The notes beneath the pieces were generated by a model, which was not told the DNA's origin, did not search any database, and worked only from the letters and a program-made list of their open reading frames with translations. From Bacteroides propionicigenes (lineage in GTDB: Bacteria > Bacteroidota > Bacteroidia > Bacteroidales > Bacteroidaceae): DNA of 64,000 bases. The stretch covers positions 1 through 64,000 of the forward strand of contig NZ_JAHBBW010000013.1 of the NCBI RefSeq assembly GCF_018390535.1. The letters run 5' to 3'. The translations under genes and the position numbers were made by a program. Positions 1-8,298 of this stretch are shown piece after piece. Position 1 is the first letter of the stretch, and the number at the start of each line of letters is the position of its first letter.

Positions 1-104
1 AGTTTCCTTAGCGAAATAATGTTTATACGGATAAATCCGTACTTGTGTCATTTACTAACTCGTTATCAATCAACTATTTTTCCTAATCACAAAAGTTGTG
101 TCCG

Positions 105-132
105 AAAAAAGGGTGTGCCATTTTGGCACACC
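105..132 (-). terminator. Rho-independent terminator of the steroid-reductase operon
   Basis: Read on the minus strand this is a 9-bp perfect stem, GGTGTGCCA with TGGCACACC, and a 3-nt loop, followed by a run of six T. It lies just past the stop codon of the short-chain dehydrogenase gene and closes the three-gene operon. Bases 1-104 show no gene. Confidence 0.85.
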
Positions 133-144
133 TCTCCTTTTGTT

Positions 145-984
145 TTATAACCACTTCTCCACAATCCTCTCCGTCCTATCCCACAGTTCCTGCATCTGCA
201 CATGGTTGGTAAACTTTCCGGAAAGCTTCTTCTGACGGCAACTCACGTTCAGAGTACCCGTACGTTTCCCCGCATCTTCATTCAGCAGTAGATGAACAGC
301 CGTTTCAGCCCCTTTCTTGGGAGTACGGATGAAAGGACGGAAAAGAATATCCGTCAACGGGTCAAACCACATATGCATCGTTATGATATTGGTGGAAACA
401 ATGCCCGGATCGGCTGCATTGACCACAATTCCTTTTTCTTTAAGACGGTCAGCCAGATTAAGAGTAAACAAAGTCAACGCCAGTTTCGTATTACTGTAAA
501 CAGGAATACGCCAAAAGTTGCCTTTCCTTCCCCGAAGAAAGAAATCAGGAAAATCGAGATGCCCGACAGCATAGGTACAAGACACCATATTAACAATACG
601 GCTTCCCTCTCCCATCAGAGGAAGAAGTTTGCGCGTCAACAAATAAGGAGCAACATAATTAACGCTTACCGTACGTTCCAAACCATCCTCCGTAATAAAG
701 CGGTCCGTCTCCATTGTCCCCGCATTATTCATCAGCAGACTGACAGTATCGCCACGCTTCAAAACAGTTTCGGCAAAAGCCGACACAGACGCCAGCGAAG
801 ACAAGTCCACGCCCAATACCTCAAGATGCGGATTACCAGTATCGCGCACCAACATCTCCCTCACTTTCTCCGCCTTTTCCGGACGGTAGCAAGCCATAAT
901 AATCTTATATCCGGCCTCAGCCACAGCGCGTGTTATTTCCGTTCCCATACCGCCGTCGGCACCGGTTATAATAGCAAGTTTCAC
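145..984 (-). CDS. Short-chain dehydrogenase/reductase, probable hydroxysteroid (bile acid) dehydrogenase
   Basis: A cytosolic NAD(P)-dependent oxidoreductase of 279 residues. The Rossmann dinucleotide motif TGADGGMG is at residues 7-14, NNAG at 86-89, a candidate catalytic Ser at 135, and the catalytic YxxxK pair is Tyr163 and Lys167. The start is a GTG codon in good context; no ATG fits better. It is the last gene of a three-gene operon, 47 bp after an old-yellow-enzyme reductase and downstream of a 5-alpha-reductase homologue. That company suggests it reduces or oxidises a steroid 3-keto/3-hydroxyl group, as the 3-beta-HSDH does in bile-acid isomerising clusters of Bacteroidota. The SDR assignment is certain. 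The substrate is inferred from context; retinol-dehydrogenase-like or other ketone substrates remain possible. Confidence 0.85.
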   Translation of the reverse strand: MKLAIITGADGGMGTEITRAVAEAGYKIIMACYRPEKAEKVREMLVRDTGNPHLEVLGVDLSSLASVSAFAETVLKRGDTVSLLMNNAGTMETDRFITEDGLERTVSVNYVAPYLLTRKLLPLMGEGSRIVNMVSCTYAVGHLDFPDFFLRGRKGNFWRIPVYSNTKLALTLFTLNLADRLKEKGIVVNAADPGIVSTNIITMHMWFDPLTDILFRPFIRTPKKGAETAVHLLLNEDAGKRTGTLNVSCRQKKLSGKFTNHVQMQELWDRTERIVEKWL

Positions 985-1031
985 GTTTATCTATTACAAA
1001 TTATAAATTACAAAATCCAAGGAGACAGCAA

Positions 1032-2255
1032 TCACCCTTTCGCTTCTATTCTCTCAATCTCCCGCTTCAGGCAAGCCGGAAGCTCCTCACTCAAATGCTG
1101 ATGACAAGCCATTTCAACAGAATACATCCGGGCTATACAGTAGTTGCTGTGCCGACAATTGCAGCGTGCATTCTCTTCTTCACGCATACGGTTCACAAAC
1201 CCCGGTTCATTGAGTAGCGCACGCGCCATTTGCACGGCATCAAAACCATCGTCCAATACTTCGTCTATTTTGGAACGCGACACCAGTCCGCCCACGTATA
1301 TCAACGGCATCTTCAACTCCGCACGGAACTTCAAGGCATCTTCCAGAAAATAAGCTTCTTTGAACGGCACAGCAGGTATCATCCACTTGCCTACCATGCG
1401 CACTCCATACTTCAACCACCAGCACGTCATGTAATGCGTCATGCTGCTAATCGGCATTTCCCCACGCATCACATACATAGGAGCCTTGCTTACAAACCCA
1501 CCACTCAGCACCAGCCCGTGCGCTCCCGACCGTTCGAGGCGCTTGGCCACCTGCATCGTTTCATCCATCTCCATGCCTCCCCGGAATCCGTCACGCATAT
1601 TCATTTTCACAAGCACCGCCATATCGTTACCGGCAGCTTTCATCACCTCCTCCATTACCATATCCATAAAACGCATACGGTTCTGCAACGAACCGCCGAA
1701 TTCATCTTTTCGATGATTGGTAGAGGGTGAAAGGAACTGGCTGATGAGATAACCATGCCCTGCATGGATTTCCACAGCATCAAACCCCGCCTCACGCGCC
1801 AGATTTACCGAACGCCCGTAGGCACGTGCCATCTCCGGAAGTTCATCGGCACGCAGTCCGCGTACAAAAGTGGGCGAATACAGGTTAAAGCCACTGCTTG
1901 CACCGACAGGAGTACACCCGCAAATACTCTTATGCGACATATTTCCGCAATGCCCCAATTGAATGCCGGCAGCGGCGCCCTCCGAGTGTATCGCATTAGT
2001 CAGCTTGCGAAGTCCCGGAATGATTTCAGGACGCATCCACAACTGGCGGTCAAAAGAAAGGCCGCTCCGGGTAACGGCGGCATAAGCCACGGTAGTCATA
2101 CCGATACCGCCCGCTGCAACCGAGCGATGATAGTCGAGCAACATATCCGAAGGCGCATTGCCCGGACACATACTCTCAAAAGCGGCCGAACGGATGGTAC
2201 GGTTGCGTAAAGTCAGCGGTCCGAAAGTGACCGGTGTGAATAATTTTGATTCCAT
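1032..2255 (-). CDS. Old yellow enzyme family NADH:flavin oxidoreductase, candidate steroid/bile-acid 5-beta-reductase
   Basis: An FMN-dependent TIM-barrel ene-reductase of 407 residues. The OYE hallmark HAGHGYLISQFLSP followed by N-H-R-x-D-x-[FY]-G-G-S is present, as is the phosphate-binding stretch near MARALLNEP at the C-terminal side. A cysteine cluster at residues 365, 367, 373 and 384 could hold an iron-sulfur cluster, as in 2,4-dienoyl-CoA reductase and BaiCD-type enzymes. The protein lacks their C-terminal FAD/NAD domain, which makes it shorter than the roughly 640-residue BaiCD/BaiH. It is the middle gene of the operon, 40 bp after the 5-alpha-reductase gene. Enzymes of this type reduce the delta-4 double bond of 3-oxo-delta-4 steroids. 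The family is certain; the steroid substrate is inferred from the neighbours. Confidence 0.85.
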   Translation of the reverse strand: MESKLFTPVTFGPLTLRNRTIRSAAFESMCPGNAPSDMLLDYHRSVAAGGIGMTTVAYAAVTRSGLSFDRQLWMRPEIIPGLRKLTNAIHSEGAAAGIQLGHCGNMSHKSICGCTPVGASSGFNLYSPTFVRGLRADELPEMARAYGRSVNLAREAGFDAVEIHAGHGYLISQFLSPSTNHRKDEFGGSLQNRMRFMDMVMEEVMKAAGNDMAVLVKMNMRDGFRGGMEMDETMQVAKRLERSGAHGLVLSGGFVSKAPMYVMRGEMPISSMTHYMTCWWLKYGVRMVGKWMIPAVPFKEAYFLEDALKFRAELKMPLIYVGGLVSRSKIDEVLDDGFDAVQMARALLNEPGFVNRMREEENARCNCRHSNYCIARMYSVEMACHQHLSEELPACLKREIERIEAKG

Positions 2256-2295
2256 GTGATGATTTATGATTTATCAATTTTCAACAATCAACTGT

Positions 2296-3066
2296 TCAAT
2301 AGATATAAGGTATGATGCGTTTGCGTTTTCCCACCGCCTCATCACCGAATTCTTCCCGATAGTGACGGTAGATGGCATCGGCACGAGGAACAAGATTGGC
2401 AAAAGTCCACCAGACAAACACCCATGCAGCGGGTGAAGCGGTAAGTATGGCAAACCCCGTCCATTCCACTAATTCACCGAAATAGTTGGCGGAAGTGACA
2501 TAGCGGTAAAAGCCCTTTGCCGGAAGATAATGCTTCGTGTCGCCCGGCTTGCGCAGATGCCGTATCACATAATCGGAATGGAGATTGATGAACATACCCG
2601 CAAAAAACAGCAAGGCTCCCGGCAACGCATTCGGCTTCAGCCAATAAGCCCAGCCGTCGGCATACAGTCCTTCGGAAGCAAAATAGAACAAACCGCCTGC
2701 CTGCATCATTCCATTCAGGGCGTTGAACACAATCCCCATAGCCATAATCGCTATCGGCATCCGGCTCTTCCCTTTCAGCAAAAAAGGAAAAACAAACGAA
2801 CGCTGGAGATAATGCAGCTGGAATAACAGGAAGAAAAGATATACCGGCACAGCAAACCCCACCCCGCTCCTGCCCCACAGCCAGAACATAACGATGAACA
2901 CCGGCGCTTCCATCAGCACCCATGCCAGCTTGTTGTTAATGGAATATCCCCATGACGCCGTACGGAACATTCCGTACCCCGCTTTGATAAAATAAAGTGC
3001 AATGAACACAAAAAGTGCAGTCGCACTCATCACTCCCAAGAATATATGAAATCCTTCTTCGCTCAT
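2296..3066 (-). CDS. Steroid 5-alpha-reductase-type membrane protein (3-oxo-5-alpha-steroid 4-dehydrogenase family)
   Basis: A 256-residue polytopic inner-membrane protein with about six or seven hydrophobic segments. The C-terminal third carries the family signature: SANYFGELVEWTGFA, then NLVPRADAIYRHYREEF, ending in a basic KRKRIIPYIY tail. The family reduces the 4,5 double bond of 3-oxo-delta-4 steroids with NADPH to the 5-alpha (allo) product. The length matches eukaryotic SRD5A1/2 (about 254-259 residues), so this is a complete member and not only a DUF1295 fragment. It is the first gene of the operon, driven by a good promoter immediately upstream. With the following reductase and dehydrogenase it could flip 5-beta to 5-alpha bile acids. 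The exact substrate is not readable from the sequence. Confidence 0.88.
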   Translation of the reverse strand: MSEEGFHIFLGVMSATALFVFIALYFIKAGYGMFRTASWGYSINNKLAWVLMEAPVFIVMFWLWGRSGVGFAVPVYLFFLLFQLHYLQRSFVFPFLLKGKSRMPIAIMAMGIVFNALNGMMQAGGLFYFASEGLYADGWAYWLKPNALPGALLFFAGMFINLHSDYVIRHLRKPGDTKHYLPAKGFYRYVTSANYFGELVEWTGFAILTASPAAWVFVWWTFANLVPRADAIYRHYREEFGDEAVGKRKRIIPYIY

Positions 3067-3086
3067 ACTCTTTAATTTAAGTGTGG

Positions 3087-3116
3087 CAAATATAAAGAAA
3101 ACTCATGAGAATCAAA
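3087..3116 (-). promoter_or_regulatory. Promoter of the steroid-reductase operon
   Basis: On the minus strand TTTG, an 18-bp spacer and TATATTTG match the Bacteroides primary sigma promoter (-33 TTTG, -7 TAnnTTTG). The -7 element is about 20 bp before the start codon of the 5-alpha-reductase gene. Confidence 0.75.
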
Positions 3117-3178
3117 CCGTTTTCCTGTAAGAATTAAAAACAACAAGAGAGAAGACGTAAATCTGAGGATGCTAAAGT

Positions 3179-3274
3179 TTATTCGTTCCGCCATGGGGTA
3201 CTTTCCGTTCCACCGTGGAGAAAGTTTCGTTCCACCGTGGTGGAACGGAAAGTACCCCACGGTGGAACGAATAA
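3179..3274. repeat. Long intergenic palindrome, about 36-bp arms
   Basis: The arms are 3179-3214 and 3239-3274 and pair with two mismatches. The unit GTTCCACCGTGG or a near copy recurs inside both arms, so each arm is itself repetitive. It lies between the promoter of the steroid-reductase operon and the end of gltA. Apparent reading frames across it come from the palindrome. It may be a dispersed extragenic palindromic element or a strong terminator-like structure; no transposase is attached. Confidence 0.8.
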
Positions 3275-3357
3275 GGTATCGCTGTCCGACCTCTTAATCG
3301 TCTCAGTGATACCTCATACAATCCGGCAATCCGATGCCTATGTCTGTCAAATGGATT

Positions 3358-4707
3358 CTAACGTTTCTTGATAGGAATATATGCCACTTCCTCCAGCACA
3401 TTCTTGTATGCCGGACGGATGATACGTTTACCTTCAAAGTTCAGTTCCTCATTGCGGTGTGCACACCAGCCTACGATACGCGCCATGGCAAAAAGCGGAG
3501 TAAAGATTTCCTGCGGCAAACCAATCATCTCGTATACAAAACCGGAATAGAAATCAACATTGCTCGAAACGGTCTTTCCGTTGTTCTTCACACGTCCAAA
3601 GACCTCGATAGCACGTTCTTCAAGCAATTCAAGGAATGCAAACTCACGTTCTTTGCCTTTCTCGCGGGCAAGGTCGCGGGCAAGTTCCTTCAACAGTATG
3701 GCACGCGGGTCGGAAATTGTGTAAACGGCATGGCCGATACCATATATCAGTCCTGTCTTGTTGTAAACCTCCTTGTTCAGCATACGGGTAAAGTAAGTGT
3801 CAATCTCATCCACATTCGTCCAATCCCGGATGTTCTCCTGCAGATGGTGGAACATATCGGTGACCTGAATATTGGCGCCGCCATGAAGCGGACCTTTCAA
3901 CGAACCGATACCCGCAGCAATAGAGGAGTAAGTATCCGTCCCCGTAGAAGAAGTTACACGTACAGTGAACGTAGAGTTGTTACCGCCGCCATGCTCTGCC
4001 TGCAGCACCAGCAAGAGGTCGAGAGTGCGCGCATCCAGTTCCGTGTAATCCTTTTTCAGCATATACAGGAAGTTTTCGGCAATGGAGAGATTCTCCTGCG
4101 GATGACGGATGTGCAATGAACGGCCATGAGTGGCATGGCGAAGCATATTGAAGGCGTAAGCTATGATAGTAGGGAACTTTGAAATCAGTTCAATGCTTTG
4201 GCGCATCAGGTTATCGCGGGAAGTATCATCGGCATTCGGGTCGAAACGGTACATTTCGAGTACGCTGCGTGCCAGAATGTTCATAATGTTATTTCCCTCA
4301 AGCTCAATGATGTTCATCTTCGTTTTCTGTTCCAGCGGCATATTGTCGTTTATCAGTTCGCGAAAGGACACCAGTTCCTCCTTGTCGGGCAGGCGGCCGG
4401 AAAGCAACAGATAGGCCACTTCCTCAAAACCGAAACGCTTTTCTTTAAGAATGGCGTGCGCCAAATCTTCAAGGTCATAACCGCGGTAGAACAACTTACC
4501 CGGAATGGGTTTCAATCCTCCGCCCGGAATACGTTCGTAGCCTACTACATTACCAATCTTGGTCAATCCGACCAGCACACCCGTCCCGTCCTCGTTGCGC
4601 AAGCCGCGCTTCACATCAAACTTCTTGAACAATTCGTTCTCAATCCGGGTCGCTTCTTTCAGGTCTTCAGACAGCTTGTAAATCAAATATTCCTTCTTCA
4701 TAATCAT
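3358..4707 (-). CDS. gltA: Citrate synthase
   Basis: Condenses acetyl-CoA and oxaloacetate to citrate in the cytosol. The protein is 449 residues. The three catalytic regions are present: His in LHGGANIQVTD, His in GIGHAVYTISDPRA, and Asp in NVDFYSGFVYEMIG. Two ATG codons are possible starts (4707 and 4701); neither has a strong ribosome site, which is normal in this group. It is the third gene of a run acn-icd-gltA on the minus strand, 19 bp after icd, so the three enzymes from oxaloacetate to 2-oxoglutarate are made together. In Bacteroides this arm mainly supplies 2-oxoglutarate for glutamate synthesis. Confidence 0.96.
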   Translation of the reverse strand: MIMKKEYLIYKLSEDLKEATRIENELFKKFDVKRGLRNEDGTGVLVGLTKIGNVVGYERIPGGGLKPIPGKLFYRGYDLEDLAHAILKEKRFGFEEVAYLLLSGRLPDKEELVSFRELINDNMPLEQKTKMNIIELEGNNIMNILARSVLEMYRFDPNADDTSRDNLMRQSIELISKFPTIIAYAFNMLRHATHGRSLHIRHPQENLSIAENFLYMLKKDYTELDARTLDLLLVLQAEHGGGNNSTFTVRVTSSTGTDTYSSIAAGIGSLKGPLHGGANIQVTDMFHHLQENIRDWTNVDEIDTYFTRMLNKEVYNKTGLIYGIGHAVYTISDPRAILLKELARDLAREKGKEREFAFLELLEERAIEVFGRVKNNGKTVSSNVDFYSGFVYEMIGLPQEIFTPLFAMARIVGWCAHRNEELNFEGKRIIRPAYKNVLEEVAYIPIKKR

Positions 4708-4726
4708 TTCGTTTTATTCGTTATTT

Positions 4727-5875
4727 TTATTTTTCTATTCTTTCCACAATCTCCCTTGTAAAAGCCGATGTGGACAACGAGACACCGTCCGGCATAAAAC
4801 GGGCCAAATCGGCGGTGGCACGACCTTCCGTAAAGCTATCCTCCAATGCTTTCTCTATCAGTGCAGCCGCTTCTTTCCAACCCAGATGTTCGAGCATCAT
4901 CACCGCGGAAAGGATGATGGAACATGGATTTACAATATCTTTTCCTGCAATGTTGGGAGCCGTGCCGTGAGTAGCCTCAAAAATGGCATGCCCCGTCTGG
5001 TAGTTGATGTTGGCGCCCGGAGCGATACCGATGCCGCCCACCATGGCAGCCAGCTGGTCGGAAACGTAATCACCGTTCAGGTTCAGCGTGGCAATGACCG
5101 AGTATTCTTCGGGGATGAGCAACGTATTCTGCAAAAAGGCATCGGCAATGCAGTCTTTGATGGCAAGACGTCCGTCGGCTATCTCCCTGCCAAACTCACG
5201 TTCGGCCAACTCATAGCCCCATTTCTTGAAACCGCCTTCGGTGAACTTCATGATATTGCCTTTGTGCACCAACGTTACGGAAGGAAAATGGTTTTCGAGC
5301 GCATACAGACAAGCTGCGCGCACCAACCGCTCCGTTCCTTCTTTAGACACAGGCTTTACCCCAAAGGAAGAGGTCTGGGGAAAGCGCACTTTAGTCACCC
5401 CCATTTCATCATGCAGGAAACGGTAGAACTTCTCGGCTTCCGGCGTTCCGGCTTCCCACTCGATACCTACATAAATATCTTCCGTATTCTCACGAAATAC
5501 GCACATATTTACCTTCTGCGGCTCTTTCACCGGAGAGACTACGCCTTTATACCAGCGCACAGGGCGCAGGCAGACGTACAAATCGAGTGTTTGGCGCAAT
5601 GCCACGTTCAGCGAGCGGATGCCGCCGCCGATAGGTGTAGTCAACGGTCCTTTGATGCCTACCTTGTAAGTCCGGAACGCTTCCATCGTCTCTTCCGGCA
5701 GCCAAGAACCCGTTTCATTAAATGCCCGCTCACCCGCCAGCACTTCTTTCCATTCTATACTCCGGCTGTCTCCGTAGGCTTTTTTCAAGGCTGCATTCAC
5801 AACAGCCTGCATGGACGGGGTTATCTCCGCACCCACTCCGTCGCCTGTAATAAAAGGTACAATAATCTTTTCCAT
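4727..5875 (-). CDS. icd: Isocitrate dehydrogenase (probably NADP-dependent)
   Basis: Oxidative decarboxylation of isocitrate to 2-oxoglutarate. The 382-residue protein has the beta-decarboxylating dehydrogenase fold: substrate-loop residues around [16 protein letters not shown], the [15 protein letters not shown] segment with its Tyr, and the metal-binding aspartates in the [17 protein letters not shown] region. The nucleotide loop [14 protein letters not shown] follows. It is shorter than the 416-residue E. coli enzyme. The gene starts 3 bp after the aconitase stop and is 19 bp before gltA, so it is certainly cotranscribed. Cofactor choice is not decided here; isopropylmalate dehydrogenase is excluded by the operon context and loop sequence. 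Confidence 0.95.
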   Translation of the reverse strand: MEKIIVPFITGDGVGAEITPSMQAVVNAALKKAYGDSRSIEWKEVLAGERAFNETGSWLPEETMEAFRTYKVGIKGPLTTPIGGGIRSLNVALRQTLDLYVCLRPVRWYKGVVSPVKEPQKVNMCVFRENTEDIYVGIEWEAGTPEAEKFYRFLHDEMGVTKVRFPQTSSFGVKPVSKEGTERLVRAACLYALENHFPSVTLVHKGNIMKFTEGGFKKWGYELAEREFGREIADGRLAIKDCIADAFLQNTLLIPEEYSVIATLNLNGDYVSDQLAAMVGGIGIAPGANINYQTGHAIFEATHGTAPNIAGKDIVNPCSIILSAVMMLEHLGWKEAAALIEKALEDSFTEGRATADLARFMPDGVSLSTSAFTREIVERIEK

Positions 5876-5878
5876 ATT

Positions 5879-8122
5879 CTATCGTGCATTTAATGCAGAA
5901 CCGGCACGGAACCAGCCTATCTGCTGTTCATTATACGTATGTTGTACTTCAAAACTCTCTTTGCTGCCGTCTTCGTGGTGAAGTACTACTTTCAGGTTGT
6001 GCCCCGGAGCAAAATCCTTCAAGCCCGTCACAGAAAGCAAATCGTGCTCCTGAATCTTATCATAATCCGCCTTGTCTATAAAGGTCAGCGCCAACATACC
6101 TTGTTTCTTCAGATTTGTCTCGTGGATACGCGCGAAACTCTTTGCCAATATGACACGTACATTCAGGAAACGCGGTTCCATAGCGGCGTGTTCGCGGCTG
6201 GAGCCCTCACCGTAGTTTTCTTCGGCAACGACAATGGAAGCGATTCCCTCGGATTTATACAGCTTTGCCGTACCGGAAACCGTTCCGTACGTATTGGTGG
6301 AACGGTTCCATACTTTGTTCGTTTCTCCGTTAAAGGCATTGACAGCACCCATCAGCATATTGTCGGAGATATTCTCCAAATGTCCGCGGAAACGGAGCCA
6401 CGGTCCTGCCATCGAGATATGGTCGGTAGTACACTTGCCCTGTGTCTTAATCAACAAAGGCATATTCAGCAAGTCTGTTCCGTCCCATGCAGGGAACGGG
6501 GTAAGAAGTTGCAGTCGTTGCGATTGGGGAGCTACCACAATATCCGTCTTTATCTTGGAAGGTGCGGTATAACCCTCGCTGCCTGCGGTAAATCCCTTAG
6601 GCGGCAGTTCCTCGCCTACGGGTTCGGAGAGTTTTACTCTTTCGCCGTTGGCATTGACCAATGTGTCTTTCAGCGGATTAAAGCACAAATCCCCGGCAAT
6701 GGTCAACGCCATTGTCAGTTCGGGAGAGGCAACAAACGCATATGTGTTCGGATTGCCATCCGCACGCTTGGCAAAATTCCGGTTGAAAGAAGTCACGATG
6801 GAGTTCTTGCGGGTGGGGTCATCCGTCACACGTTTCCACTGTCCGATACAAGGACCGCAGGCATTTGCCATAATCGTGGCGCCTATTTTCTCAAAAGCGT
6901 CAATCATGCCGTCACGTTCCGCTGTGGCGCGTATGCGCTCCGAACCCGGATTGACAATCAAAGGAGCTGCCACATACAGATGTTTATCCGTCACCTGACG
7001 TGCCAAAGATACGGCACGGCTTAAGTCCTGATAGGATGAATTGGTGCAAGAACCAATCAGCCCCACTTCCATTTTGCGGGGATAACCGTTCTTCAAGACC
7101 TTCTCGGAGAATTCCGAAATGGGTGTAGCGGCATCCGGTGTAAACGGGCCGTTGATGTAAGGCTCCAATGTGGAAAGGTCTATGTCAATAATGCGGTCGT
7201 AGTATTGTTCCGGATTGGCAGCCACTTCATCATCGGCACGCAGTTCCGCGGCAACGGCGGTAGCCATATCCGCCACTTCCTCGCGTCCGGTAGCTTTCAG
7301 GTAAGTAGCCATACGCTCGTCATAAGGGAAAAGAGAAGTTGTGGCTCCTACCTCCGCACCCATATTGCAAATCGTTGCTTTCCCGGTAGCCGAAAGCGAA
7401 GCCGTACCCGGTCCGAAGTACTCAATAATGGCATTCGTTCCGCCCTTCACCGTCAGGATTCCCGCCAACTTCAAGATAACGTCCTTAGGAGCCGCCCAGC
7501 CGTTCAGCTTTCCGGTGAGACGCACACCAATCAGACGGGGCATCTTCAGCTCCCACTCCATACCGGTCATTACATCCACCGCATCGGCGCCACCTACACC
7601 GATAGCCACCATTCCCAGACCACCGGCATTCGGAGTATGAGAATCGGTGCCTACCATCATACCGCCGGGAAATGCGTAGTTTTCCAACACAACCTGATGA
7701 ATGATACCCGCTCCGGGTTGCCAGAAACCGATGCCGTAACGGGAAGAGACGTCGCGGAGGAAATCATACACTTCCTCGTTCGTCTTGGTGGCGGTGGCGA
7801 TATCTTCTTTTGCTCCTTTATAAGCCTGAATCAAATGGTCGCAGTGTACCGTCGAAGGGACAGCCGCCTCATCGCGGCCTGCATTCATAAACTGCAATAA
7901 TGCCATCTGGGCGGTTGCATCCTGCATGGCGACACGGTCGGGGCGAAAATTTACGTAGTCCTCACCGCGTTTGTAGTTCCTTACAGTCTTCTCATCGTAC
8001 AAATGAGCATACAAAATCTTCTCGGCTAAAGTCAACGGACGTTGCAACAGAGTCCGGATGCGCTCTATTTTACCCTCATAAAGTGCATAAAACGCTTTGA
8101 GCATTGTTAAATCATATACCAT
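5879..8122 (-). CDS. acnA: Aconitate hydratase
   Basis: Isomerises citrate to isocitrate through cis-aconitate with a [4Fe-4S] cluster. The cluster ligands are the Cys of [11 protein letters not shown] and the two Cys of [11 protein letters not shown]. Active-site motifs such as [13 protein letters not shown] and the C-terminal swivel domain with [16 protein letters not shown] are intact. The reading frame stays open 20 codons further upstream, but the start [12 protein letters not shown] at 8122 matches the usual N-terminus and gives 747 residues, so I use it. It is the first gene of the acn-icd-gltA operon. Upstream of the start, 8123-8298 is AT-rich and holds the divergent promoter region shared with the helicase gene. 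Confidence 0.95.
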   Translation of the reverse strand: MVYDLTMLKAFYALYEGKIERIRTLLQRPLTLAEKILYAHLYDEKTVRNYKRGEDYVNFRPDRVAMQDATAQMALLQFMNAGRDEAAVPSTVHCDHLIQAYKGAKEDIATATKTNEEVYDFLRDVSSRYGIGFWQPGAGIIHQVVLENYAFPGGMMVGTDSHTPNAGGLGMVAIGVGGADAVDVMTGMEWELKMPRLIGVRLTGKLNGWAAPKDVILKLAGILTVKGGTNAIIEYFGPGTASLSATGKATICNMGAEVGATTSLFPYDERMATYLKATGREEVADMATAVAAELRADDEVAANPEQYYDRIIDIDLSTLEPYINGPFTPDAATPISEFSEKVLKNGYPRKMEVGLIGSCTNSSYQDLSRAVSLARQVTDKHLYVAAPLIVNPGSERIRATAERDGMIDAFEKIGATIMANACGPCIGQWKRVTDDPTRKNSIVTSFNRNFAKRADGNPNTYAFVASPELTMALTIAGDLCFNPLKDTLVNANGERVKLSEPVGEELPPKGFTAGSEGYTAPSKIKTDIVVAPQSQRLQLLTPFPAWDGTDLLNMPLLIKTQGKCTTDHISMAGPWLRFRGHLENISDNMLMGAVNAFNGETNKVWNRSTNTYGTVSGTAKLYKSEGIASIVVAEENYGEGSSREHAAMEPRFLNVRVILAKSFARIHETNLKKQGMLALTFIDKADYDKIQEHDLLSVTGLKDFAPGHNLKVVLHHEDGSKESFEVQHTYNEQQIGWFRAGSALNAR

Positions 8123-8243
8123 AACCACTTTTGTTTTAGTTTTTTCAATATTGTAAAGATTACAAATTAATATAATAAACAAATTAAAATAAGGAAAAGT
8201 TTAACAAAATAAAGCATTTTTTCCCCTAAAGGCTGAGATTTAT

Positions 8244-8251
8244 TACCTTTG
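8244..8251 (+). promoter_or_regulatory. -7 promoter element (TACCTTTG) of the helicase gene
   Basis: A perfect TAnnTTTG match 47 bp before the start codon. A T-rich stretch takes the place of a clear TTTG at -33. Confidence 0.6.
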
Positions 8252-8298
8252 CAAAAGAATATTCATCACAAAAGACGCAGAGTCTCACAATAATAAGA

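Noticed and set aside
3072..3260. Minus-strand 62-codon frame across the 3179-3274 palindrome
   Set aside because: The frame is made by the repeat and overlaps the steroid-operon promoter; no family or ribosome site.
4886..5893. Long plus-strand open frame of 335 codons opposite icd
   Set aside because: It is antisense to a gene with clear catalytic motifs. Its sequence is rich in Arg, His and Cys with no domain, as expected from a shadow frame.
5939..7024. Plus-strand open frame of 361 codons opposite the aconitase gene
   Set aside because: A shadow of the aconitase codons with Cys/Arg-rich composition. No supporting signals.
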